From JBOHHR01 sp050740975 (GTDB taxonomy: Bacteria; Pseudomonadota; Gammaproteobacteria; JBOHHR01), in NCBI GenBank assembly GCA_050740975.1, contig JBOIEE010000030.1, forward strand, positions 1 to 8,070: a DNA stretch of 8,070 nucleotides. The letters run 5' to 3'. Of the stretch, positions 1 through 5,573 are shown in pieces (the first letter of the stretch is position 1; every line of letters begins with the position of its first letter). The position numbers were made by a program, and so were the translations under genes. The notes under the pieces are model-generated. The model saw only the letters and a program-made list of their open reading frames with translations. It ran no database searches and was not told the origin of the DNA.

Positions 1-49
1 CCGTCTAATTGTTCTTTTCTCATTTTTGGTCTTTTTCTACGGCCGCTAG
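1..49 (+). other. possible 3' end of an upstream membrane-protein gene (ambiguous)
   Basis: Frame 2 is open from base 2 to a TAG at 47-49 and reads RLIVLFSFLVFFYGR, a very hydrophobic stretch that could be the last membrane helix of a gene starting outside the window. Frame 1 is also open, to a TGA at 52-54. Only about 15 codons are visible and the DNA is T-rich, which favours hydrophobic codons by chance, so this is a weak call. The rest of the leader, to 138, shows no gene and no strong promoter. Confidence 0.2.
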
Positions 50-138
50 CGTGACTGGAGAGCAACAGTTGTGTTAGAGAACTTTTCTTCCCTGCTTCCC
101 TCTAAGCCACTGGTCAGCGACGGTAAGCGGGTAATCTC

Positions 139-666
139 ATGCGCAGACGAGAACTATTGATCGGCTCCATAGTGGGCGCCATCGCCCTACCGCTGCGGGT
201 TCTCGCTAAAACCAAATCCGAGGCGGTACCCCAAACGATCGAGAAAATCCATCGATCCGAAGAACAATGGCAGAAAGTTCTAACGCCGCAGCAATTCCAC
301 GTGATGCGACGAGAAGGAACCGAGCCACCTTTCTCCAGCCCCCTAAACGATGAAAAACGCCAAGGGATCTATGTATGTGCCGGCTGCGAGCTAGCGCTGT
401 TCAGCTCCGAAACTAAGTATGAAAGCGGCACGGGTTGGCCGAGCTTTTTCGACAGCATACCCGGCCACCTCGACACCAAACTCGACGTTAAGCTTATCCT
501 ACCCCGAACCGAGTATCACTGCGCCCGCTGTGAAAGCCACCAGGGCCATGTGTTTGACGATGGCCCCCCGCCGACCGGTAAGCGCTGGTGCAATAACGGC
601 GTGGCGCTTAAGTTTATGCCGGACACGGCGCAACACAAGCGTAGCAAAACACTCAAGCCAGCGTAA
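139..666 (+). CDS. msrB: exported peptide-methionine (R)-S-oxide reductase MsrB with Tat-type signal
   Basis: MsrB reduces methionine-R-sulfoxide in oxidised proteins back to methionine. The protein has 175 residues. The N-terminus (RRRELL at residues 2-7, then a hydrophobic stretch to about 22) fits a twin-arginine signal, with possible cleavage after VLA at residue 23, so the enzyme probably works in the periplasm. The SelR/MsrB domain covers about residues 40-160. Zinc is held by two CxxC pairs, Cys80/Cys83 and Cys128/Cys131. The SGTGWPSFF motif lies at 96-104, HxGHVFDDGPxPTGKRW leads to the catalytic Cys151, and NNGVALKF follows. Many family members have a resolving cysteine in the SG-C-GWPSF position. 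Here it is Thr98, so recycling must use another route, such as direct reduction by a thioredoxin-like partner. No strong ribosome binding site precedes the ATG. This start is chosen because it supplies the complete signal peptide. The rhodanese gene follows after 43 bp on the same strand. Confidence 0.93.
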   Translation: MRRRELLIGSIVGAIALPLRVLAKTKSEAVPQTIEKIHRSEEQWQKVLTPQQFHVMRREGTEPPFSSPLNDEKRQGIYVCAGCELALFSSETKYESGTGWPSFFDSIPGHLDTKLDVKLILPRTEYHCARCESHQGHVFDDGPPPTGKRWCNNGVALKFMPDTAQHKRSKTLKPA

Positions 667-709
667 CATGGGTTATACTGGCGCCAGAACAAATTAAGCA
701 ACAGTTCCG

Positions 710-1123
710 ATGAGCGAAGTAAGGAACGTTACTCCTGAAGAAGCGTGGGAAATCCTGCAAGGTGGTTCTGGCGCGGTTCTGATCGACGTGCGCACCAAGA
801 TGGAGTATGACTACGTCGGTCATCCCAAGGGCGCCTCGCATGTCCCGTGGCAGGAATGGCCGGAGTGGCGCATAAATCCCCACTTCGTAACCGACGTCCG
901 CACTTCCCTGATCCACAGTGCGCATAGCCCCGAGACAATTCCGGTGCTAACCCTGTGCCGAAGCGGCCAGCGCTCCCTAGCAGCCGCTCAAGCGCTCTCG
1001 ATGGCGGGATTTGCTGAGGTATATAACATTATCGAGGGCTTCGAGGGAAAGCGCGATACTGAAGGCCATCGGAATACCCTGGGCGGTTGGCGGTTTCGGG
1101 GATTACCCTGGGAACAGACCTGA
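710..1123 (+). CDS. single-domain rhodanese-like sulfurtransferase
   Basis: This 137-residue protein is a single rhodanese domain, which transfers sulfane sulfur through a persulfide on an active-site cysteine. Visible marks are the N-terminal VLIDVRTKMEYDYVGHPKGA segment (residues 23-42), the active-site loop CRSGQR at 83-88 with Cys83 as the expected persulfide carrier, and the C-terminal GGWRFRGLPW segment (125-134). There is no signal peptide, so it should be cytoplasmic. The insertion WQEWPEWRINPHF (47-59) and the C-terminal tail belong, as far as I recall, to a subgroup frequent in sulfur-oxidising and other proteobacteria. The physiological donor and acceptor cannot be read from the sequence. 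It follows msrB by 43 bp and may be cotranscribed with it. The ribosome binding site is weak. The catalytic loop is complete, so the gene looks intact. Confidence 0.88.
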   Translation: MSEVRNVTPEEAWEILQGGSGAVLIDVRTKMEYDYVGHPKGASHVPWQEWPEWRINPHFVTDVRTSLIHSAHSPETIPVLTLCRSGQRSLAAAQALSMAGFAEVYNIIEGFEGKRDTEGHRNTLGGWRFRGLPWEQT

Positions 1124-1133
1124 AGGAGCCGCT

Positions 1134-1154
1134 TTACCCGCTTGCCTGGGGTAA
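1134..1154 (+). terminator. small dyad after the rhodanese gene, possible weak terminator
   Basis: TTACCC (1134-1139) and GGGTAA (1149-1154) form a perfect 6-bp stem around a 9-base loop, starting 11 bases after the rhodanese stop codon. No run of T follows directly, so it is not a classical intrinsic terminator. It may only stabilise the 3' end of the transcript. Confidence 0.22.
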
Positions 1155-1162
1155 TGTCAAGG

Positions 1163-1222
1163 TTCAAGATCCCATTGCTTTTTAATATAAGCATATAAAA
1201 AGTTATTATTTTTGTAAATAAT
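1163..1222 (+). promoter_or_regulatory. AT-rich control region upstream of cysH
   Basis: This tract is much richer in A and T than the flanking genes. TATAAG at 1186-1191 is a good -10 candidate, with TTCAAG (1163-1168) 17 bases upstream as a poor -35. This is the pattern of a promoter that needs an activator. Just downstream lies the perfect dyad ATTATT-N6-AATAAT (1205-1222). LysR-type regulators such as CysB bind AT-rich dyads, and cysB lies next door, so CysB control of cysH is a reasonable inference. The actual start site and operator are not determined. A start near 1198 would leave a leader of about 155 bases. Confidence 0.35.
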
Positions 1223-1275
1223 GAGGGTGTGGTAGATTTTTCCGTTCCGCGAATAAAGCCTAAAGGTATCGCAAA

Positions 1276-1306
1276 TCGATAGCTTGCAAGAAAATTAGCT
1301 TATCGA
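1276..1306 (+). promoter_or_regulatory. bulged hairpin in the cysH leader
   Basis: TCGATA (1276-1281) pairs with TATCGA (1301-1306), and GCT (1282-1284) pairs with AGC (1297-1299), leaving one bulged T at 1300 and a 12-base loop. The stem is 9 bp and ends 47 bases before the cysH start codon. It could be a leader hairpin or a DNA dyad bound by a regulator. It matches no riboswitch class that I recognise. Confidence 0.25.
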
Positions 1307-1353
1307 AGTGTATTTCCTTATTAGCAATAACTCGAGTCCTTTGAGGAGCGCAA

Positions 1354-2094
1354 ATGAGTGTGACAGCATTCGACATAAGCCGAATGGCCAGAGAATACGA
1401 GACTAAATTGCCGCAAGAGATCGTGGCACTGGCGTTCAGTGTTTTTGATAGTATCGCCATATCTTTCAGCGGAGCGGAGGACGTCGTCTTGCTTGATATG
1501 GCCACCAAGATAAGAAAAAACGTGCGAGTGTTTTCTTTGGATACGGGACGCTTACACACGGAGACCTACCGTTATCTGGAGCGGGTTCGCGAGCATTACG
1601 GATTGGCTCTTGAGATCCTATTTCCAGAGCCCGGTGCCGTAGAGCAGTTGGTGCGCGAAAAGGGTCTATTCAGTTTCTATCGGGATGGACATCAAGAATG
1701 TTGCGCGATCCGCAAGGTTGCACCCTTGCGCCGCAAGCTAGCAACACTCGATGCCTGGATAACCGGGCAACGGAAAGACCAAAGCCCCGGTACCCGAAAC
1801 CGCATTGCGGTGGTGGAACGGGATGGCGCATTTTCAACCGAAGCACATACCCTAATTAAATTCAATCCCTTAGCAAATTGGACTTCCCACCAGGTGTGGC
1901 AATACATCCGTGATAACGAAGTGCCCTACAACGAGTTACACGAGCGGGGTTTCGTCAGTATCGGTTGCGAGCCCTGCACTCGGGCCGTGCTGCCTAACCA
2001 GCACGAGCGGGAAGGCCGGTGGTGGTGGGAGGATGTCACCAATAAAGAATGCGGGCTGCATGCGGCAAACGGGGCAATGACCGCAAGGCGTTGA
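1354..2094 (+). CDS. cysH: assimilatory adenylyl-sulfate (APS) reductase, CysH family
   Basis: This enzyme reduces adenylylsulfate to sulfite and AMP with thioredoxin-type electrons, the committed reductive step towards cysteine. The 246-residue protein shows the nucleotide-binding segment SFSGAEDVVLLD (38-49), SLDTGRLHTETY (61-72), an ITGQRKDQSPGTR segment (136-148), and the C-terminal KECGLH (231-236) with catalytic Cys233. Cys116-Cys117 and Cys205-x-x-Cys208 supply the four ligands of a [4Fe-4S] cluster. That cluster marks the APS-using branch and is absent from the PAPS reductases of enteric bacteria. GAGGAG at 1343-1348 is a good ribosome binding site 5 bases before the ATG. The stop codon overlaps by one base the start of a dead thioredoxin-like gene. 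cysB converges on this pair from downstream. All catalytic and cluster residues are present, so the gene appears functional. PAPS use cannot be fully excluded, because some enzymes of this branch accept both substrates. Confidence 0.93.
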   Translation: MSVTAFDISRMAREYETKLPQEIVALAFSVFDSIAISFSGAEDVVLLDMATKIRKNVRVFSLDTGRLHTETYRYLERVREHYGLALEILFPEPGAVEQLVREKGLFSFYRDGHQECCAIRKVAPLRRKLATLDAWITGQRKDQSPGTRNRIAVVERDGAFSTEAHTLIKFNPLANWTSHQVWQYIRDNEVPYNELHERGFVSIGCEPCTRAVLPNQHEREGRWWWEDVTNKECGLHAANGAMTARR

Positions 2095-2436
2095 TGCCCA
2101 CGATCACCCTGGTAAAAAAAATCACGGCCGACGGTTTACCGTGTCGCAAATGCGCGGAGGTCGAAGCTCGGCTGCGGGAAAGTGGTTTGTGAGCCCGCAT
2201 CGATCGCGTTGTGATTGCAAACGAGCGTGACCCGGATAGCGAAGGGTTGCGGCTCGGCGCGGTGCACGGCGTCGAGCGGGCGCCCTTTTTTATCGTCCGC
2301 GGCGGCGACGGATAGGCGATCATCTACACCGCGTTTCTTAAGTTTCTCAAGGAGATAGGAGGTGTTGCACGCCAACCCCTCGGAGGCCGAAGAAGCAAAA
2401 GCGCTGCTGGAGAGCAATCCGGATTTATACGTTTAG
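2094..2436 (+). pseudogene. decayed thioredoxin/glutaredoxin-like gene, coupled to cysH
   Basis: Reading from the ATG at 2094, which overlaps the cysH stop as TGATG and follows AAGG (2085-2088), the frame gives MPTITLVKKITADGLPCRKC, with a CxxC pair at residues 17 and 20. The frame is then broken by TGA at 2190-2192 and by TAG at 2313-2315. Between and after these stops it still reads like protein (for example RIDRVVIANERDPDSEGLRL and ERAPFFIV). A one-base shift around 2341-2360 moves the sense frame to one reading EVLHANPSEAEEAKALLESN and ending at TAG 2434-2436. The whole would be a protein of about 113 residues with a thioredoxin-like pattern: N-terminal strand, CxxC and a PFF segment resembling the cis-Pro strand. 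Its place behind cysH suggests an electron donor or sulfur-redox helper. That role is inferred, and the family assignment rests on pattern only. Sequencing error is unlikely to explain three separate lesions. Confidence 0.72.
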
Positions 2437-2448
2437 ACCGGGGACTTG

Positions 2449-3423
2449 CTAGTGCACCGGAAGCGCAAAGTCGTTGAATAGGCCGTCTAGGGTTGAATGC
2501 GAATCGGCACGGAGGGCGTCATCGACTTTTTCTCGAGTCAAGTGTGGCGCGAAAAGATGGATAAAATCATACATATATCCGCGCAGAGCCATTCCGCGGC
2601 GAAATCCGATTTTGGTGATACTGGGTTGGAACAAATGACTGGCATCCAGCGCCTGCAGTTCCCGGTCGACTCGCGAGTCGTAAGCCATGCTGGCGATAAT
2701 GCCGATCCCTAGCCCGAGCTTTACGTAGGTTTTGATCACATCGGCATCCACCGCGGTAAACACTACTCGCGGTTCTAATCCCTGTTCATTGAACGCTTGA
2801 TCGAGCTGAGAGCGACCCGTGAAGCCGAATACGTACGTAACGATAGGGTACTCGGCCACGGCTTTCAGGGTCAGCGGCCGCCGCTCCAGAATGGGATGCC
2901 CGAGCGGGGCGATAATGCTGCGGTTCCAACGGTAGCACGGCAGCATCACCAGATCGCTGAATAACTCAAGTGCCTCGGTGGCGATGGCGAAATCCACGGT
3001 TCGCTTTGCCGCCAGTTCCGAGATTTGCATCGGTGTCCCTTGATGCATATGCAGGGACACCTGCGGATACTTCTTGATGAATTGTTTAATGACCGGGGGA
3101 AGCGCGTAGCGGGCTTGGGTGTGAGTGGTCGCGATAGACAAACTGCCGCGCTGCTTATCGGTGAACTCACTGCTAATTCGCCGAATATTCTCTACTTCCG
3201 CTAATACGCGACCCGCGGATTCGATGATCGCTTTGCCCGCAACGGTAGCTTCGGTCAGGTGCTTACCTTTGCGGGCAAAGATCTGTACGCCTAACTCGTT
3301 CTCCAACAAACCGATCTGTTTGCTGATCCCGGGCTGCGAGGTGTACAGGCTCTCCGCAGTAGCAGATACATTCAAACCATTCTGCACAACCTCCCAAATG
3401 AAGCGCAACTGTTGGAGCTTCAT
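2449..3423 (-). CDS. cysB: LysR-family transcriptional regulator CysB
   Basis: CysB regulates the cysteine regulon. In enteric bacteria it responds to N-acetylserine or O-acetylserine as inducers and to sulfide or thiosulfate as anti-inducers. The protein has 324 residues, the length of the enteric protein, and begins MKLQQLRFIWEVVQ as expected. The winged helix-turn-helix lies at about 1-60 (LNVSATAESLYTSQPGISKQ, 17-36). The effector domain contains TTHTQARYALP (99-109) with Thr100, Thr102 and Gln103, and FGFTGRS (199-205) with Thr202, which match the sulfate and inducer-site residues known in Klebsiella CysB. Conservation across the effector domain (DADVIKTYVKLGLGIGIIAS) supports CysB or its close relative Cbl, and the full N-terminal match favours CysB. 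The start codon is the last ATG of an octanucleotide repeat and has no ribosome binding site of usual quality. It is divergent from the TauE/SafE gene and convergent with cysH. Confidence 0.95.
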   Translation of the reverse strand: MKLQQLRFIWEVVQNGLNVSATAESLYTSQPGISKQIGLLENELGVQIFARKGKHLTEATVAGKAIIESAGRVLAEVENIRRISSEFTDKQRGSLSIATTHTQARYALPPVIKQFIKKYPQVSLHMHQGTPMQISELAAKRTVDFAIATEALELFSDLVMLPCYRWNRSIIAPLGHPILERRPLTLKAVAEYPIVTYVFGFTGRSQLDQAFNEQGLEPRVVFTAVDADVIKTYVKLGLGIGIIASMAYDSRVDRELQALDASHLFQPSITKIGFRRGMALRGYMYDFIHLFAPHLTREKVDDALRADSHSTLDGLFNDFALPVH

Positions 3424-3457
3424 AGCTTCATAGCTTCATAGCTTCATAGCTTCATAG
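3416..3457 (-). repeat. octanucleotide tandem repeat (ATGAAGCT) containing the cysB start codon
   Basis: On the minus strand the unit ATGAAGCT is repeated five times without a mismatch (3455 down to 3416), preceded by CT that continues the period. The tract is 42 bases, or 5.25 copies. The last copy supplies the first codons of cysB (ATG AAG CT), and the repeat degenerates only after codon 3. Because every copy begins with ATG, gain or loss of a unit leaves the CysB protein unchanged but alters the leader length and the number of upstream start codons. Perfect short tandem repeats of this kind usually arise, and vary, by replication slippage. Confidence 0.95.
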
Positions 3458-3466
3458 AATAAACAT
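3424..3466 (-). other. chain of overlapping mini-ORFs leading into cysB
   Basis: Five short ORFs sit head to tail before cysB. ATG at 3466-3464 reads M-F-I-L-stop, ending with TGA 3454-3452. ATGs at 3455, 3447, 3439 and 3431 each read M-K-L-stop. Each stop overlaps the next ATG as ATGA, and the last stop overlaps the cysB ATG at 3423-3421. ATGA junctions are a standard layout for coupled re-initiation. Whether these ORFs are translated is inference. They contain no cysteine codon, so cysteine-sensing attenuation is not indicated. Confidence 0.5.
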
Positions 3467-3481
3467 ATTTCGATTTATTCT
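3456..3481 (-). promoter_or_regulatory. inverted repeat in the cysB leader, possible operator or hairpin
   Basis: AGAATAAA (3456-3463) and TTTATTCT (3474-3481) are perfect 8-base inverted arms around 10 bases. The element lies immediately downstream of the -10 box, where the cysB transcript should begin. An AT-rich dyad here would suit autorepression by CysB, which is known in enteric bacteria. It could also form a weak hairpin at the 5' end of the mRNA just before the mini-ORF chain. Confidence 0.4.
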
Positions 3482-3486
3482 TTTTG

Positions 3487-3515
3487 ATTATACCCTTGAC
3501 CGGCTACATTACCAA
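3487..3515 (-). promoter_or_regulatory. sigma-70-type promoter for cysB
   Basis: On the minus strand TTGGTA (3515-3510) and a perfect TATAAT (3492-3487) are separated by 17 bases. Transcription would start near 3480, giving a leader of roughly 57 bases that contains the inverted repeat and most of the octamer tract. The promoter lies in the gap shared with the divergent permease gene, so a regulator bound here could affect both. No equally good promoter is seen for the permease. Confidence 0.65.
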
Positions 3516-3542
3516 CAGCCTAAAACGCTCGAGGACTTGTGC

Positions 3543-4325
3543 ATGGACATCGGGTACACCGTCTCTGGGTTTATCGTGGGATTGATCGTAGGCCTTACCG
3601 GTGTTGGTGGAGGGTCTCTAATGACGCCCATTCTGGTCGTAATTTTCGGTATCAAACCCGCCATTGCGGTGGGCACCGATCTGCTGTACGCCGCCATCAC
3701 CAAAAGCGGAGGGGTTTTCGTCCATCACCGACAGCAAACCATAAAATGGAAAGTCGTTGGGCTGTTAGCCCTGGGTAGTGTCCCTACGGCGCTGGCCACG
3801 ATCGCTGTCCTTAAGTCCTTAACCGCTAAGGGGATCGACTACGAAAATGTCATGACCACGACCTTGGGAGTGGCGCTGATCCTTACCTCGCTCGTGTTGT
3901 TATTCAAAAACCAACTCCTAGAAATCGGCAGACACGAAAAACTTGCGGCCGTGAAAGCGATGCACCGCCAGCTAAAGACTCCGATGACCATCGGCGCAGG
4001 AGCTGTTCTCGGCGCGCTAGTGACACTCTCTTCCGTAGGCGCCGGTGCTCTCGGGGCTGCGGTGCTGCTTTTTTTGTACCCGAGGTATCCCGCGGTCAAC
4101 ATCGTCGGTACAGATATCGCTCATGCGGTACCCCTGACCGCGGTTGCGGGGTTAGGCCACGCGCATCTCGGCACCGTAGACTACTCCTTGCTGGTGAGCT
4201 TGCTGTTCGGCTCCTTACCAGGGATCATGATCGGTTCGCGTTTCGGGATGCGACTTCCAGATCGTTTAGTGCGCAACCTGCTTGCCAGCATGTTGCTTTT
4301 GATTGGTTTGCGCTTCGCGCTGTAA
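3543..4325 (+). CDS. TauE/SafE-family (DUF81) membrane permease
   Basis: This is a 260-residue inner-membrane protein of the family that includes putative sulfite, sulfoacetate and sulfate transporters. It shows the internal duplication typical of the family: LTGVGGGSLMTP (18-29) followed by VGTDLLYAAITKSGG (43-57) in the first half, and LSSVGAGALGAAVLLFLYP (162-180) followed by VGTDIAHAVPLTAVAG (188-203) in the second. Hydrophobic segments lie at about 6-35, 70-91, 105-122, 148-180, 188-206, 214-232 and 244-260. The start is set at ATG 3543 because GAGG (3531-3534) sits 8 bases before it; a TTG at 3537 would be only 2 bases from that site. Divergence from cysB and closeness to cysH suggest that it moves a sulfur oxyanion, such as exporting excess sulfite or taking up sulfate. 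The family alone does not fix substrate or direction. Confidence 0.88.
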   Translation: MDIGYTVSGFIVGLIVGLTGVGGGSLMTPILVVIFGIKPAIAVGTDLLYAAITKSGGVFVHHRQQTIKWKVVGLLALGSVPTALATIAVLKSLTAKGIDYENVMTTTLGVALILTSLVLLFKNQLLEIGRHEKLAAVKAMHRQLKTPMTIGAGAVLGALVTLSSVGAGALGAAVLLFLYPRYPAVNIVGTDIAHAVPLTAVAGLGHAHLGTVDYSLLVSLLFGSLPGIMIGSRFGMRLPDRLVRNLLASMLLLIGLRFAL

Positions 4326-4386
4326 AGTCCTACCGTTAGAGGCGGCGCGACGTGAACTAAGTCTCTACCGCTTTTATTCTCTTTTG

Positions 4387-4424
4387 TAGCCATCGGCAAA
4401 AGGCATCGACCCTGTCGATGGCTA
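4387..4424. terminator. dyad between convergent genes, probable bidirectional terminator
   Basis: TAGCCATCG (4387-4395) pairs with CGATGGCTA (4416-4424), and an inner CATCGAC (4404-4410) pairs with GTCGATG (4414-4420) around CCT. The two stems share 4416-4420 and so exclude each other. In the minus direction the inner hairpin is followed by CCTTTTG, a short terminator-like tail, 25 bases after the YdcH-like stop. In the plus direction it is followed by a moderately T-rich stretch, 62 bases after the permease stop. Position between two converging genes supports termination on both strands. Confidence 0.45.
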
Positions 4425-4448
4425 TATAATCCTTTATCTTGCTCTGCT

Positions 4449-4673
4449 TTAGGCGTGGGTTCTTCTGTAGCTTTCAATCATACCTGCCATCTGATCCTTT
4501 AACAATAGCTTCTCTTTTTTCATATTCTCTAGAGAAAAATCATCCATCGCCAAAGCACCGATATTGGCTTCGTGAACCCTCCGTTTTAGGTCATTGTGTT
4601 TCTCATACAATCGCTTAAAGTTAATGTCTTCCGATAGCAGTGCATTTACAATTTCCTGGTCGTATTCGAACAT
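4449..4673 (-). CDS. YdcH/DUF465-family small coiled-coil protein
   Basis: This 74-residue, highly charged protein matches the YdcH (DUF465) pattern: a first helix ending INFKRLYEKHNDLKRRV (17-33), a variable loop, and a second helix SLENMKKEKLLLKDQMAGMI (47-66). The two helices probably form an antiparallel coiled coil. The family is common in proteobacteria and has no firmly established function. The ATG at 4673 is chosen because AGAGGGGG lies just upstream at normal spacing and gives the usual family length. The same frame extends to a GTG at 4703, which has no ribosome binding site. The gene stands alone, converges with the permease gene, and has about 260 bases without a gene before the divergent Smr gene. 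A weak promoter-like pair can be found upstream but is not convincing. Confidence 0.82.
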   Translation of the reverse strand: MFEYDQEIVNALLSEDINFKRLYEKHNDLKRRVHEANIGALAMDDFSLENMKKEKLLLKDQMAGMIESYRRTHA

Positions 4674-4932
4674 ATAACCCCCTCTCTCGTTGATAAGGAG
4701 CACGGCGGCCGCACCAAGCGAATGACAGTGGACCTCGTCTGGTCATTCAGTTGATCTGTCCGAGACAAAAGCCGTAGCGACTTAATTGGCTGTAGATAGG
4801 TCCTCTCTCTTGGCACCCCTTTCTACGCACATTACCATAACCTAGCGCAGAAATATTGCTTCCACAACCCTGGTCGGGTAGCGCGGAACCTGGTATTTTG
4901 TCGATGGTCCTTATGATCGATCTATTGGCACG

Positions 4933-5502
4933 ATGGTTCACCGAGAAATGGCTCCGATATCCGAGCTTAATGCAGATGATGTTGCATTGTTCCAAGAAGC
5001 CATTGGCGCCGTAAAGCCGTTACATAGCTCTAAGGTCTTGCTGCGACGTCCGGGCCCCTTGCCCGTACCGAGCAAGCGTTTGGCGCGCGAAAGGGAGGTT
5101 CTGAAAGAGATGTTAAACGGGAGCTACGACCCGAGTGAGCTAGAGACGGGAGAGGAGTTGCTCTACTGTCATTCGTCTATATCCTGGCCACAATTTCGAA
5201 AATTGCGGCGAGGATGTTTCAGCATACAAGCAGAGCTTGACCTGCACGGGATGACGGTGCCTCTCGCGCGCCAGGCACTGAGGAGCTTCCTGTCTCAATG
5301 CATAGTGCTGAGATATCGCTGTGTACGAGTCATCCATGGAAAGGGCAACGGGTCCTTCAACCGGCAGCCTGTTCTGAAACAAAAGTTAAAACATTGGCTA
5401 AGTCAGCGGCATGATATTCTCGCGTTCTGTTCAGCCCGACGGGTAGATGGGGGCACGGGGGCAGTCTATGTGCTGCTTAAGCGCGGGCATGATCCGATTT
5501 GA
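4933..5502 (+). CDS. Smr-domain protein (SmrA/YfcN-like, putative endonuclease)
   Basis: The 189-residue protein has a variable charged N-terminal half and a C-terminal Smr domain (about 100-184). The domain shows ELDLHGMTVPLARQAL (101-116), the VRVIHGKGNGS loop (131-141) and the closing GGTGAVYVLLKR (173-184). Small stand-alone Smr proteins of this layout occur across gammaproteobacteria, and some (SmrB) act as ribosome-associated endonucleases that cut mRNA at collided ribosomes. The LDLHG and HGKG motifs are intact. SmrB has a DLHG-type catalytic region, but assigning SmrA or SmrB type from one sequence is not safe. Neither the ATG at 4933 nor the ATG at 4948 has a clear ribosome binding site, so the start may be 5 codons later. 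The nitroreductase gene follows on the same strand after 71 bp. Confidence 0.85.
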   Translation: MVHREMAPISELNADDVALFQEAIGAVKPLHSSKVLLRRPGPLPVPSKRLAREREVLKEMLNGSYDPSELETGEELLYCHSSISWPQFRKLRRGCFSIQAELDLHGMTVPLARQALRSFLSQCIVLRYRCVRVIHGKGNGSFNRQPVLKQKLKHWLSQRHDILAFCSARRVDGGTGAVYVLLKRGHDPI

Positions 5503-5573
5503 AGCAGGCGTCTCTCGCCAGGTTGGCCATATCTCCAACAAGGTGGCTCCCCAATCCGGCGGAGAGTGACTCG

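Noticed and set aside
1..23. Possible divergent gene starting at ATG 23 on the minus strand (MRKEQLD...)
   Set aside because: Only seven codons are visible and no convincing ribosome binding site lies upstream, so it cannot be supported from this window.
2190..2192. TGA in the thioredoxin-like frame read as selenocysteine or as a recoded codon
   Set aside because: It is not at the redox-active position (the CxxC is intact upstream), a second stop (TAG) and a frameshift follow, and all other genes in the window follow the standard code.
2136..2417. Minus-strand open frames across the decayed thioredoxin-like gene
   Set aside because: They read as low-complexity Ser/Arg-rich shadows, while the plus strand shows protein-like sequence in the frame coupled to cysH.
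3416..3457. Octamer tract as a CRISPR array, iteron or regulator box array
   Set aside because: Units are contiguous without spacers and far too short for CRISPR. The tract includes coding bases of cysB, and no replication gene is near.
3537..4325. TTG at 3537 as the permease start
   Set aside because: The GAGG ribosome binding site would be only 2 bases away; ATG 3543 has proper spacing.
4449..4703. GTG at 4703 as the start of the YdcH-like protein
   Set aside because: It lacks a ribosome binding site and adds ten residues not seen in the family; ATG 4673 has a strong purine-rich site.
4747..4995. Minus-strand frame of 82 codons between the YdcH-like and Smr genes
   Set aside because: It overlaps the start of the Smr gene, has no ribosome binding site that I can see and resembles no family. 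I also found no RNA gene pattern (6S, SRP, tRNA) in 4704-4932.
5499..5573. N-terminal extension of the nitroreductase from TTG 5499
   Set aside because: The added residues do not match the family, and ATG 5574 has a GGAG site at good spacing.
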